This document shows, piece after piece, positions 19,886 to 29,900 of a stretch of 64,000 nt of DNA. The first letter of the stretch is position 1, and each line of letters opens with the position of its first letter. Source of the stretch: Tunturiibacter empetritectus (GTDB lineage Bacteria; Acidobacteriota; Terriglobia; Terriglobales; Acidobacteriaceae); contig NZ_JACCCU010000002.1 in the NCBI RefSeq assembly GCF_013410875.1, positions 620,001 through 684,000 of the forward strand, given 5' to 3'. Both the position numbers and the translations under genes were made by a program. The notes beneath the pieces were generated by a model. It did not search any database. It was given only the letters and a program-made list of their open reading frames with translations, and had not been told where the DNA came from.

Positions 19886-20070
19886 TGAGTCCTGTCCTGT
19901 ATCTCAAGATTTGAGAGCAACTACGCCGGGTCGGACCTCAAAGTTCCGTATTCTTCACTCGCACGGCCCCCTCCCCCAACCTTGTCAACCCCCGAAGTCG
20001 CAAAACCCCCCGTCAATCCAGCGTAAAAGCGTGGCGTATGAGTTTGGTCCGGACAGATATAATGGAAACA

Positions 20071-20105
20071 GAACAAAAAAGCCCCTGAGATCCAACAGGG
20101 GCTTT
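20071..20105 (-). terminator. Intrinsic terminator on the minus strand, without a known gene in front
   Basis: Read on the minus strand, AAAGCCCCTG and CAGGGGCTTT form a 10-base-pair stem with an 8-base loop, followed directly by more T residues and a T-rich tail. No minus-strand gene lies upstream of it before 20336, so the transcript it ends is unassigned. Confidence 0.7.
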
Positions 20106-20156
20106 GCTTTGATAGCTTGGGGGGGCCGATCATGAACAACTCACCGACAAGATCAC

Positions 20157-20214
20157 GTAACCCCTTTGGATGGAATATTTTGCAAGTAACCCCTTTCAAT
20201 GCAATACTTTGCAG
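20157..20214. repeat. Two tandem 29-base repeats
   Basis: The units 20157-20185 and 20186-20214 both read GTAACCCCTTT followed by about six variable bases, then AATA(T/C)TTTGCA. They differ at six positions by my count. Two units with no spacer do not make a CRISPR array. On the minus strand they lie just upstream of the terminator at 20071-20105. Confidence 0.75.
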
Positions 20215-20335
20215 ATACACACTACCTGCAAACTACTCAAAACAAGTATTTTAGCCGCAAAATACCCCTGGGGGGAGGGGGAGGGAGCAGCCCTCAAAGA
20301 ATCTACAATCATCAAAGCACCATCAGGGAGAAGAA

Positions 20336-21571
20336 GTGAATCGTGTCGTAGTCACCGGCCTCGGATGCATCACCCCCATCGGCAACACGGTCGCGGACTT
20401 CCGCACCTCTCTCTTCGCCGGCACCACCGGCATCGCCCCCTTCCCCCCCTACCCCGAAGCCCCCGCCCGCCCAGCTGACGACAAGACCCAGGGCCTCCGC
20501 TTCACCCAGACCGCCGCCGTCAAAGACTTCGACCCCCGCCAGCACCTCGAATCCGGCATCCTCACCGCCACCGACCGCACCGTACACTTCGCCGTAGTAG
20601 CCGCCCGCCAGGCCGCCGCAGAGTCCCAGCTCACCAGCCGCTACGCACCAGACAGGATCGCCATCGTCGTAGGCTGCGCCTGCGGGGGCCGCCAGGCCGA
20701 AGAGACCGAGACCAACAAGCTCTACACCCGCGACGCCCGCGTCCATCCCCTGACCGTCGTCCGCACCATGGCCTCCGCCGGAGCCAGCAACATCTCCATC
20801 GACCAGAAGATCACCGGCCCCTCTCTCAACATCTCCACCGCCTGCGCCTCCGGCACCCACGCCATCGGCCTCGCCTTCCAGATGATCCGCGCCGGCATGA
20901 TCGACGCCGCCATCACCGGAGGCCACGAAGCCCCCCTCACCTTCGGCTTCCTCCGCGCATGGGACAGCATGCGCGTCGTCTCCCCCACCCAGTGCCGCCC
21001 CTTCTCCGCCGACCGCGACGGCATGACTCTCGGCGAAGGCGCCGCTATGTTCACCCTCGAAACCCTCGAGTCCGCCAAGGCCCGCAACGCCACCATCTAC
21101 GCCGAGATCGTAGGCACCGGCAGCTCGGCCGACGCCAGCCACATTACCCAGCCCCACCCCGACGGCGCAGCAGCCGCCATGCGCGCCGCCCTCAAAGACG
21201 CCGGCGCCTCACCTAAAGAGGTCGGCTACCTCAGCGCCCACGGCACCGGCACCCTAGTCAACGACGTCACCGAAGCCGCCGCCATCCATCAGGTCTTCGG
21301 GCCACTTGCCCCAAAAATCCCCGTCAGCTCCACCAAATCCCTCCACGGCCACTCCATCGGAGCCAGCGGAGCACTCGAAGCACTCGCCACCATCCTCGCC
21401 CTCAGGGAGAGTCTCCTCCCCGCCAACATCGGCATCACCCAGGTCGACCCGGCCATCGACCTCGACATCATCCTCGGCGCCCCCCGCAAAGCCTCGACAA
21501 AACTAGCCCTCTCCAACTCCCTGGCCTTCGGGGGACTCAACGCCGTGCTCGCCATCCGCTCCATCGAATAA
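20336..21571 (+). CDS. Beta-ketoacyl-ACP synthase (KAS II/FabF-like)
   Basis: 411 residues; GTG start with GGGAG about eight bases upstream. Condenses malonyl-ACP with an acyl chain. The Cys-His-His triad is present: Cys170 in STACASGTHA, His302 in SAHGTGT and His339 in STKSLHGHS. The sequence differs clearly from the second FabF-like protein at 25050-26318, and CASGTHAIG with the downstream context near a type III PKS and ACP suggest a secondary-metabolism or specialised-lipid ketosynthase. It ends eight bases from the convergent MFS gene. Confidence 0.9.
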   Translation: MNRVVVTGLGCITPIGNTVADFRTSLFAGTTGIAPFPPYPEAPARPADDKTQGLRFTQTAAVKDFDPRQHLESGILTATDRTVHFAVVAARQAAAESQLTSRYAPDRIAIVVGCACGGRQAEETETNKLYTRDARVHPLTVVRTMASAGASNISIDQKITGPSLNISTACASGTHAIGLAFQMIRAGMIDAAITGGHEAPLTFGFLRAWDSMRVVSPTQCRPFSADRDGMTLGEGAAMFTLETLESAKARNATIYAEIVGTGSSADASHITQPHPDGAAAAMRAALKDAGASPKEVGYLSAHGTGTLVNDVTEAAAIHQVFGPLAPKIPVSSTKSLHGHSIGASGALEALATILALRESLLPANIGITQVDPAIDLDIILGAPRKASTKLALSNSLAFGGLNAVLAIRSIE

Positions 21572-21579
21572 ATCAAAAC

Positions 21580-23127
21580 TCACTCAACCCGCACCGGCGT
21601 GGGCCTCCCCTCGATCAGCAACGCCGCACTCAAAGCACTCGCCACCGAAAGTCCCACCGCAATCCACAACACCACCCCGTACGCGCTCACGAACGACTCC
21701 CCGATTAGCCGCTGCACCCGCACATCGTCACTCTTCGCCGCGGCCAGCTTCGCTCTCTGAGCCTCAACACTCTGCCGCTCCGCCGCCGGCAGCCCCAGCT
21801 CATCAAGCCCCCGCCCCAGCCTCGCATTGAACGTCATCGAAAACACCAGCCCCATCACCGCAATCGCCAGCAACCCAGCCACGCGCGACACCGCATTATT
21901 GATGCCCGAAGCCACACCCGCCCGGCTCTGATCGATCGAACTCATCACCGTAGTCGTCAACGGAGCCACGCTCACCGCCAGCCCAAGCCCAAGCACAATC
22001 ACCGCCGGAAATACCGTCGACCAGTAAGACCCACCCACCCCGCCTCTCCGAAATAATCCAAATCCCACCCCGGCAACCAACGGCCCAACAATCAGCGGCA
22101 GCCGCGCCCCATACTTCACAATCAACCCACCCGACCAGCGCGACAGCAAAAAGATGAGAAGAATCAGCGGAAGCAAAGCCCCGCCCGCCTGCGTAGCCGA
22201 ATAGTGCTGCACCTGAATCAGATCCAACGGCAAAAAGAACAATACCCCACTCAGCGCCGCATACAAAAACAACGTCATCAGATTCGCCCCACTGAAGGTC
22301 CGCGATCGAAACAGACCCAGCGGCAGCATCGGAGACTCAGACCGCGACTCCACCACAAAGAAAGCCGCAAGAGCCACCGCACCGACCACTGCAGCAACCA
22401 ACGCCCTCCTCCCACCGTGGCCAGCCTCAATCAACCCAAACGTAATCCCGCACAATCCCACCGTAGCCAGAGCCGCCCCCCACCCATCCAGCCTCTGAAC
22501 CATCTCCTCATCGCGACTCTCCGGCACCCGTGCCAAAGAGATCAACACCACCAGCACCGCCAGCGGCAAGTTGATAAAGAACACCCAACGCCACGAGAGA
22601 TGTTCGATCAACCAACCACCCAGCACAGGCCCCACAGCCGTAGTAATCGCAGTAAAGCCTGACCACGTCCCAATCGCGCGCCCTCGCTCCTCAGCGCAGA
22701 ACGAAGAACTGATCAACGCAAGGCTTCCAGGAACAAGTAACGCCCCGCCCACTCCCTGCAGACCCCGCGCCACAATCAGCGCACGAACATCGGAAGCAAA
22801 CCCGCACCAGGCCGAAGCTCCCGCAAACAGCACCACTCCAACCAGAAATATCTTCCGCCGCCCATAAAGATCGCCGAGCGACCCGCCCACCAAAAGAAGC
22901 GCCGCCAAAAACAGCGCATAAGCCTCAACCACCCACTGAACGTCAGTCACTGTAGCGTTCAAAGAGCTCTGCAACGCCGGCAGAGCAACATTCACCACCG
23001 TCCCATCAATAAACACCATGCTCGACCCAAGAATCGTAGCCGCGAGCACCCACACCCCACCCCGCGTCTTTGCCGGCGCAGAAGCCACGCTGCGCATCGC
23101 ACCTTCTTCGCATGGCAAATTAGGCAT
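21580..23127 (-). CDS. MFS transporter, DHA2 family (EmrB/QacA type, 14 TM)
   Basis: About 515 residues from the ATG at 23127, which has GAGGGGAG upstream; a GTG at 23142 is in frame. Hydrophobic segments number about 14, with motif A seen as GGSLGDLYGRRK and motif C-type Pro/Gly-rich segment AVGPVLGGWLIE. The conserved start (FIDGTVVNVALPALQ) is typical of DHA2 proton-drug antiporters of the inner membrane. Its place between a ketosynthase and other biosynthetic genes suggests export of the product or self-resistance, but DHA2 carriers are common and this is only inference. Confidence 0.9.
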   Translation of the reverse strand: MPNLPCEEGAMRSVASAPAKTRGGVWVLAATILGSSMVFIDGTVVNVALPALQSSLNATVTDVQWVVEAYALFLAALLLVGGSLGDLYGRRKIFLVGVVLFAGASAWCGFASDVRALIVARGLQGVGGALLVPGSLALISSSFCAEERGRAIGTWSGFTAITTAVGPVLGGWLIEHLSWRWVFFINLPLAVLVVLISLARVPESRDEEMVQRLDGWGAALATVGLCGITFGLIEAGHGGRRALVAAVVGAVALAAFFVVESRSESPMLPLGLFRSRTFSGANLMTLFLYAALSGVLFFLPLDLIQVQHYSATQAGGALLPLILLIFLLSRWSGGLIVKYGARLPLIVGPLVAGVGFGLFRRGGVGGSYWSTVFPAVIVLGLGLAVSVAPLTTTVMSSIDQSRAGVASGINNAVSRVAGLLAIAVMGLVFSMTFNARLGRGLDELGLPAAERQSVEAQRAKLAAAKSDDVRVQRLIGESFVSAYGVVLWIAVGLSVASALSAALLIEGRPTPVRVE

Positions 23128-23374
23128 CTTTTCTCCCCTCACCGCCGCCGATCATACAGCAATCGACAAGGACACTCTTGCCGCGGCAAGCCAACAACTC
23201 CCTACCAGGCCCGCGGGTCTCTCGCTGCCCAACACACCTTCATGTAGCCTCAAAGATCAGCAAGGGCCTTCACGTGTACGTGAAGAATTCCTTCTGCTTC
23301 TTAAGGTGCACTAAAAAATACTTATCAGAGAGCTATACTGCTGCCAATGGAAACGGTTTTGTAAGGATTTCCGA

Positions 23375-24127
23375 ATGTGCCCTCATTCCATGGAGCAGCA
23401 GATGCCTCTAAAGCAGTTCGCACTGAAGTACCTTCCCGATTCTGTCCTCAAGCCGGTTCGTGCCCGTCACTATCAGGATCAGTTGAAGCACTACAACCTC
23501 AACGATGAGCCCGATCTCCTTGGCTGCAAGGCGCTTCTGCATGCCGGAGATGTCGTGTTCGACGTCGGGGCCAATATCGGTGTCTACACTCGGTTCTGTT
23601 CGGACTTTGTCGGTCCAACTGGACAGATTCATTCACTCGAACCGATCCCCGAGACCTTCTCTTACCTCACCTCCAACGTCCGCGCCCTCAACCTCCTCAA
23701 CGTCACCTGCTACAACCTTGCCGCATCGGACCGCGATCAGGACCAAGCCGCCATGAGCATGCCGCAGTACGCCTCCGGAGGTGCAAACATCTATGAGTCC
23801 ACCCTCTCCGATACGGGCGACATTCCCGTCAAGGTCACGCGGCTCGATACCCTATTTCCAACACTCAACCCGCGGCTTATCAAATGCGATGTAGAGGGCC
23901 ACGAGGTCCCATGCATCAACGGCGCGCTCGAACTGATCGCTCGTTCCCGCCCCATCTGGGTTGTTGAGGTCTCCAGCCCTCGCACCTTCGAGCTCTTCGC
24001 CTCGCTCGACTACGATGCATACATCTACGAAGACGGTACCTTCCGGATCGTGACTCCCGCCGACAAGATCCCAAACTACTTCTTCCTTCCTCGCGAGCAA
24101 GGTTCGTCGGTGAGTAATCCCGCTTAG
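23375..24127 (+). CDS. FkbM-family methyltransferase
   Basis: 250 residues. SAM-binding motif VVFDVGANIGVYT at about residues 60-72, then LEPIPETFSYL and a C-terminal IKCDVEGHE stretch, all characteristic of FkbM-type O-methyltransferases that act on sugars or polyketides. AAGGAT precedes the ATG. It lies 98 bases upstream of a glycosyltransferase on the same strand; the two probably modify a surface glycan or glycolipid. An ATG at residue 6 or 10 is also possible. Confidence 0.85.
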   Translation: MCPHSMEQQMPLKQFALKYLPDSVLKPVRARHYQDQLKHYNLNDEPDLLGCKALLHAGDVVFDVGANIGVYTRFCSDFVGPTGQIHSLEPIPETFSYLTSNVRALNLLNVTCYNLAASDRDQDQAAMSMPQYASGGANIYESTLSDTGDIPVKVTRLDTLFPTLNPRLIKCDVEGHEVPCINGALELIARSRPIWVVEVSSPRTFELFASLDYDAYIYEDGTFRIVTPADKIPNYFFLPREQGSSVSNPA

Positions 24128-24225
24128 ACCTTGAGCGCTCGTGACATTAGCCCGCAAACTCACCACCGGCCTCGGCTTGCGCTTTTAGCCTCAACTGGAG
24201 GTCATCGCGATACCATAGCCAGTAG

Positions 24226-25044
24226 ATGATCTCCGTCCTCATCCTCACCCGCAACGAGCAGCACGACCTCCCTGACTGCCTCTCCTCCGTCTCCTGGTCC
24301 GACGACATTCACGTCTTCGACTCTCACTCCACAGACAACACGGTGGCGATCGCCAAAGCCGCCGGTGCCCACATCCACACGCGCACCTTCGACGACTACG
24401 CCACCCATCGCAACGCCGCCCTCACCACCATCCCCTTCAAGTACACCTGGGTGTTTATCCTCGATGCCGACGAGCGCCCCACCTCAGATCTATCCCGCGA
24501 GATGCAGCAGATCACCCTCGCCGCCCCCGATCAAACCGCAGCCTTCCGCGTACGCCGTCGCGACTTCCTCTTCGACACCTGGCTAAAACACGCGCAGATC
24601 TCTCCCTTCTACATCCGCCTCGTACGTCCCGAACACGCCCGTTACACCCGCGCCATCAACGAAGTCCTCGAGATCGACGGCCCCGTAGCCGAACTAAGCT
24701 ACCCACTCGATCACTACCCCTTCTCCAAAGGCATAGCCCGCTGGATCGAGAAGCACAACCTCTACTCCACCATGGAAGCTGAGCTCATCGCCCGCAACCA
24801 AGGTCTGCAGAATCCGTCATTCGTCACAGCTCTCCGCGACCCAGACTTCCACACACGCCGCCTCCACCAGAAGGCCATCTTCTACCGCCTTCCCGGACGC
24901 CCTCTCATCAAGTGGCTCTACATGGTCTTCTTTCGCGGAGCGATCCTCGACGGCGCTGCAGGCCTGACCTACGCCACTCTCCAGGCCTTCTACGAGTACC
25001 TCATCGTCCTCAAGACCAAAGAGCTTCGCAGTGGCGGAGCATAA
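24226..25044 (+). CDS. Glycosyltransferase family 2 (LPS core glucosyltransferase-like)
   Basis: 272 residues. GT-A fold signs: ISVLILTRNEQHDLPDCL at the N-terminus, VFDSHSTDNTVAIAKAAGA, and FILDADER carrying the DxD-type metal site at about residue 80. The C-terminal half (WIEKHNLYSTMEAE, FYRLPGRPLIKWLYM) matches the group related to WaaE/KdtX, which add a hexose to lipid or core sugars. It acts at the cytoplasmic face of the inner membrane. It ends five bases from the convergent FabF gene. Confidence 0.88.
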   Translation: MISVLILTRNEQHDLPDCLSSVSWSDDIHVFDSHSTDNTVAIAKAAGAHIHTRTFDDYATHRNAALTTIPFKYTWVFILDADERPTSDLSREMQQITLAAPDQTAAFRVRRRDFLFDTWLKHAQISPFYIRLVRPEHARYTRAINEVLEIDGPVAELSYPLDHYPFSKGIARWIEKHNLYSTMEAELIARNQGLQNPSFVTALRDPDFHTRRLHQKAIFYRLPGRPLIKWLYMVFFRGAILDGAAGLTYATLQAFYEYLIVLKTKELRSGGA

Positions 25045-25049
25045 GCTCA

Positions 25050-26318
25050 TCAATCGGGATAATGTGCCCGGAAGATCAGCGAAGCGTTCGTGCCGCCAAA
25101 TCCAAAAGAGTTTGACATCGCATATTCCATCGGCGCGCTGACAGCTTTGTCCCGCACTAATCCAAACTGAACCACCTCATCCAGATCTTCGATGTTCGTC
25201 GTCGGAGGAGCAATCTGGTCTCGCAGAGCCAGCACCGTAATACCCGCCTCAAGACTCCCCGCACCACCCAGCAGATGTCCCGTCATCGACTTCGTCGAAC
25301 TCACCAGGAGACTCTGCGCGTGATCCCTAAACGTCTCGCAGATTGCCCTCGCCTCCGCTCTGTCTCCCAGCGGAGTAGACGTAGCATGTGCATTCAAGTA
25401 TTGAATCGCACTCGGTTCCAGCCCGGCATCCTTTAGTGCCAACTGCATCACGCGCCGAACTCCGCGCCCATCCTCCGGCGGAGCGTTCGTATGAAACGCA
25501 TCCGAGTTCGCAGCATAGCCCACAATCTCCGCCAGTATCGTCGCTCCCCGCTTCAGGGCATGCTCCCGCTCCTCAAACACAAGAACTCCCGCACCCTCGC
25601 CCACAACAAATCCATCTCGCCCGCAATCCCACGGCCGCGAAGCCCTTGCCGGATCGTTATTGCGCGTCGACAAAGCGCGCATCGCACCGAATCCACCCAC
25701 TGAAAGCGGTGTGACCGCTGCTTCACTCCCGCCGCAGATCATCGCATCCGCATCGCCCCTCTGAATAATCCTGAACGCCTCCCCAACTCCATGCGCCCCG
25801 GTCGTACACGCAGTGGCACACGTCAGGTTCGGCCCCGTGGCCCCATACCGTATCGAGATCTGACCCGCCGCCAGATTAGCGATCGTCGCCGTAATGAAGA
25901 ACGGCGATATTCTGTCAGGCCCTCCGCTCTGCAGCTTCGTATGCTCCCGCTCGATCACCTCGAACGCACCAATCCCGCTCCCAACGTACACGCCCACCCG
26001 CTCCGCATCCTCAGCCGACATATCCAGTCCCGACTGCTCCATGGCAAACTGCGCCGCCCCCATCGCAAACTGGATGAAGCGCCCCATCTTCTTCACGTCC
26101 TTGCGGTCGACAAAGTTCTCAGCAACAAATCCCTTCACCTCGCCGGCAAACTGACAGCTGAATCTCTCTGGATCGAAGAGCGAAATTCGATCGATTCCCG
26201 AGTCTCCCCTTTGCAGTGCGGCCCAGGTTGCCTCAGTGCCAACTCCCACCGGACTCACCAGCCCAACACCAGTCACCACCACGCGAAACTGCTCTCTCAT
26301 CTTTGCCTTCGAAGTCAT
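25050..26318 (-). CDS. fabF: Beta-ketoacyl-ACP synthase II
   Basis: 422 residues. Elongating ketosynthase of type II fatty acid synthesis. Triad: Cys171 in TCATACTTGAHG, His311 in NAHATSTPLGD and His348 in STKSMTGHLL. These motifs and the length match FabF closely. The start at 26318 follows AGGGAG. It stands alone on the minus strand, apart from fabD/fabG/acpP, so it may be a second copy working with the ACP at 16446. An identity as the housekeeping FabF cannot be excluded. Confidence 0.9.
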   Translation of the reverse strand: MTSKAKMREQFRVVVTGVGLVSPVGVGTEATWAALQRGDSGIDRISLFDPERFSCQFAGEVKGFVAENFVDRKDVKKMGRFIQFAMGAAQFAMEQSGLDMSAEDAERVGVYVGSGIGAFEVIEREHTKLQSGGPDRISPFFITATIANLAAGQISIRYGATGPNLTCATACTTGAHGVGEAFRIIQRGDADAMICGGSEAAVTPLSVGGFGAMRALSTRNNDPARASRPWDCGRDGFVVGEGAGVLVFEEREHALKRGATILAEIVGYAANSDAFHTNAPPEDGRGVRRVMQLALKDAGLEPSAIQYLNAHATSTPLGDRAEARAICETFRDHAQSLLVSSTKSMTGHLLGGAGSLEAGITVLALRDQIAPPTTNIEDLDEVVQFGLVRDKAVSAPMEYAMSNSFGFGGTNASLIFRAHYPD

Positions 26319-26924
26319 CCAGCTCCCTCTTCTCGCAACGAGTCGCCACTACCTCACTACGTCGAACTGTCCTTCGAAACAAAGCAATCCCGAAAAACAT
26401 CTTTATTTACAGGATGATCATAATTTATTTTGTCAAAGCTCAGTCAGAGAGAACCTTGACACTAAGCCACCAAACTCCTACTCAAAGTCCGTCCCAGCAC
26501 TCGCAGGAAGCTCCAGCGGAAAACAAAAAAACGGCGACGCGTAATTCCGGAGCCGCAGCCGGAGAGGTTTATCGACTCACGCCTCCACGAGACGGCATTG
26601 CGTCATCCGTTGGCAATCTCCTTCCTCAAGACTCTCTAAAAAGATCAATCTCTCGCCTGCGCCTGAGTGATTCCTGTATTTCAGCCGTGAAACTCGTTGT
26701 GTGATATCTCAAAAAAATTCTTGCAATATTCGCGAAAGCCATTTAGGGTTGGCTCACTCTTTCTTAATTTGCCGTTTTCGCCACACTTCTAGCAGCCGTT
26801 TGGCCCTTGGAACACAGTGACGTACCCGTAGCTTCAGCTGCGACGCCGGCTTGTTGTCTAAAACGAATTCAAAAAATCGCTTCAGAGCGATCAGGGAGAT
26901 TCTTTGTCTTTTTTCGGAGGTTCT
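26319..26924. other. Long divergent intergenic region
   Basis: 606 bases between fabF (minus) and the first TonB receptor gene (plus). Much of it is more AT-rich than the genes. The segment TCTCAAAAAAATTCTTGCAATATTCGCG near 26705 could hold promoter parts, but no clear pair of boxes is seen. Small frames here have no convincing start site. GGAGG at 26915-26919 is the ribosome-binding site of the receptor gene. Confidence 0.35.
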
Positions 26925-29900
26925 ATGCGTAGGCAATCGGTAAGACCCGTACAGGCTGTGCTCTACAGCCTCGCCGCAATTCTGCTAACCATCCTCGGAA
27001 CATCGCTCGCGAACGCCCAGACCTTCCGCGGTGGAATCAACGGTACCGTCACCGACCGCACCGGCGCCGCCATCGCCAACGCTACCGTCGTCGCCGTACA
27101 AACCGACACCGACGTCAAGCACAGCACCACCAGCAGTAGCGGCGGCGAGTTCCTCTTCCAGGATCTTCCCCTCGGCAACTACAGCGTCACCGTCACCTTC
27201 TCCGGCTTTCAAACCGTCAAGACCGACAAGATCTCCGTGCAAGCCGGCGTCATCTTCACTCTGCCAGTCGTTCTCCCACTCTCCAGCTCCGCCACCACCA
27301 TCGAAGTCGATGCTGCAGCCGTTGCTCTCGATACCACGACCACTACTCAAACCACCGTGCTTGACGCCAAGGTCGTCTCTGACCTCCCACTCAACGGCCG
27401 CGACTTCACCCAGATGATCTCTCTCACCCCCGGCTACGCTGGCTACAGCGGCGGCGGATACGGCTCGCTCAACGGAACACGCGCCAACCAGATGAACTGG
27501 CAGATCGACGGCGTCGACAACAACGACCTCTGGCACAACATTCCCGCTGTCAATCAGGGCGGCGTCTCCGGCATCGCCGGCATCATCCTTCCACTCGACG
27601 CGGTCGACCAGTTCTCCGCACAAACTCAGTCCGGCCCTGAAGGCGGTCGCAACCCTGGCGGCACCGTCAACCTGACCCTGCGTTCCGGCACCAACCAGCT
27701 TCACGGCACCGCCTACTACTTCAATCGCAATGAAGTCTTCGGCGCCAAGAGCCCCTTCGCCTCCACCAAGCAGAAGGTTCGCAACTACAACACTGGCTTC
27801 TCCGTCGGCGGCCCCTTCCTCAAAGACAAGCTCTTCGGCTTTGCCACCTTCGAACATCAACGCTTCGTCATCGGCCAATCCGGTAACGCAACCGAGCCCT
27901 CCGTAGGTTGGCAGAGTCAAGCACAAGCAATCCTGGCGCAGAACGGAATTGCGGTTAACCCAGTCATGCAAAGCGTTCTCAACAGACTCTGGGGTACAAA
28001 TGTCCTCGCGCAAGACACCGTAGGCACCGTAAACAACTTCCACTCCAGCGACCCCGAGTATGGCTACAGTTGGAACGGTCTAGGTAAGGTCGACTATCGC
28101 CTCAGCGACAAAGACAACATCAGTGCCCACTGGTTTGTGGGACAAGGGAGCCAGGTTGCGCCCGTCGGCTCGCAGCTTCTCGCTTACTACGAAGTCGCAC
28201 CAATTCACGTACAGAACATCGCCATCGTCTACAACCGTGTCATCTCATCCAGCATCTCTAACCAGATTCTCGCCGGCGTCAACTACTTCAATCAGGTCTT
28301 CAACGACAACCAGACGGGTCAGGATGTTCAAAGTCTCGGCTTCATCACTGGCGCCACCTTCCCGAACGCTCCAAACATTACTATCGGAAGGCCCGCCACC
28401 ACCGGCGGCGGCACAAGCGCCGCAAGCAGCAACTTCGATCCCGTCGGCCTGACCCCTCCCGAGGGTCGTAACGACATCACGGGTCACCTCACCGATCAAC
28501 TCTCCTGGACCAAGGGCAAGCACCAGATGCGCTTCGGTGGAGAATACCGTCAGGCACAACTCGACGAGTTTTACCATCGCCATGCTACCGGCAGTTTCAC
28601 CTTCGACGGAACTCAAACCACTGCGGTCGCTACCGCCAACAACGGCGGCCACGCGCCAACACCGAATCCAGATGGTCTGGACGGATACCGCTACTCCCTC
28701 GCTGACTTTTTGGCCGGTACGACATCCGCCGCCAGCATCACCATCGGAGACCCCGAGCGTCAGGTCTTCGTCAACACCTGGTTCCTCAACGCGGGCGACT
28801 CCTGGCAGCTCACTCCCAAGCTCAACGTGAACTACGGAATCCGCTACGATTACGAGGGACCGCTCCACAACTCGTACAAGGATATGTCCGTCTTCCGTCC
28901 CGCTCTTACCTCCACCAATGGTCTTGCCTTCCAGGGCAGCGAGATCGACTCCCTCTACCCGAAGTACTACAAGAACTTCAGTCCGCGCGTTGGCCTCAGC
29001 TATGCTCTCGATTCCAATACCGTCATCCGTGCCGGCTACGGATGGTACGCTGACACCCCCAATCTCAACCCCTTCCTCGATAACCGTCCCGGCAACCAGG
29101 CTCCGAACGGTGTCGAAGGCAACCCCGGTGGCGCAAGCCCTGTCTACTCCGTCTCAGCCGCAAACGGCGGATCGAACACCACCATCGTGCAGGGAGTTCC
29201 TATCTTCCCCTCCTCGGTGGGATATCCCTGCGCTGCCACCTCACCCTGCGGCGTCTTCTCCGTCAACCCCAACTTCCGCCCCTCCTACAACGAGAACTAC
29301 AACGTCAACCTCGAGCACACCCTGGCACCCAGCGTAATCTTTCAACTGGGTTATGTAGGCTCATCAGCCCGTCATCTCCTCAGCCTCCTCGACATCAACC
29401 AGGCCACTCCCGGCATCTATGTAAGCGATCCACCAACGGTACCGAATGGTGAGTCCGCTGACTTCAAACGCCAGCAACATCGTCCGTTCTACGGCCCCTA
29501 TCAGCAGTACGGCAACATCAACCAGATCGAAAGCATCGGCACCGCGAATTACAACTCGCTCCAGGCGCAGATTCGCATCACCAACTGGCATCACTTCTCC
29601 ACCCAAACCATCTATACCTGGTCTCACGCCCTCGACGAAGTTTCGGCCTACCGCGGCGCTCTTCCTCAAGACAGTACCAACTTCAAAGGCGACTACGGCA
29701 ACTCAGACTTCGACACTCGGAATACCTTCGTCAGCTTCGTGAGCTACGAAGTTCCTGGCTCGCAGCACCTGAAGCGCCTCACTGGTGGCTGGCAGGTCAA
29801 CAGTCTACTTTCTTTCCATGGTGGCCAGCCCTTCACCGTCCACGCCTCCGGAGACATCAGCGGAACCAACGAAGGCAACGATCGCGCAGTCCAGATCGCT

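Larger units (their letters stand above)
19886..20335. other. Gene-free region with terminator and repeats
   Basis: A 450-base stretch between divergent genes. It contains an intrinsic terminator facing the minus strand (20071-20105), two 29-base direct repeats (20157-20214), and G/C tracts at 20268-20286 (CCCCTGGGGGGAGGGGGAGG). A TATAAT lies at 20057-20062 on the plus strand without a good -35 element. No protein gene is convincing. See the findings for a possible small RNA. Confidence 0.5.

Noticed and set aside
20040-20070. Sigma-70 promoter with TATAAT at 20057
   Set aside because: The -10 box is perfect, but no acceptable -35 lies 16-18 bases upstream and the transcript would run straight into the hairpin.
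20157-20214. CRISPR array
   Set aside because: Only two adjoining direct repeats, with no spacers and no cas genes in the window.
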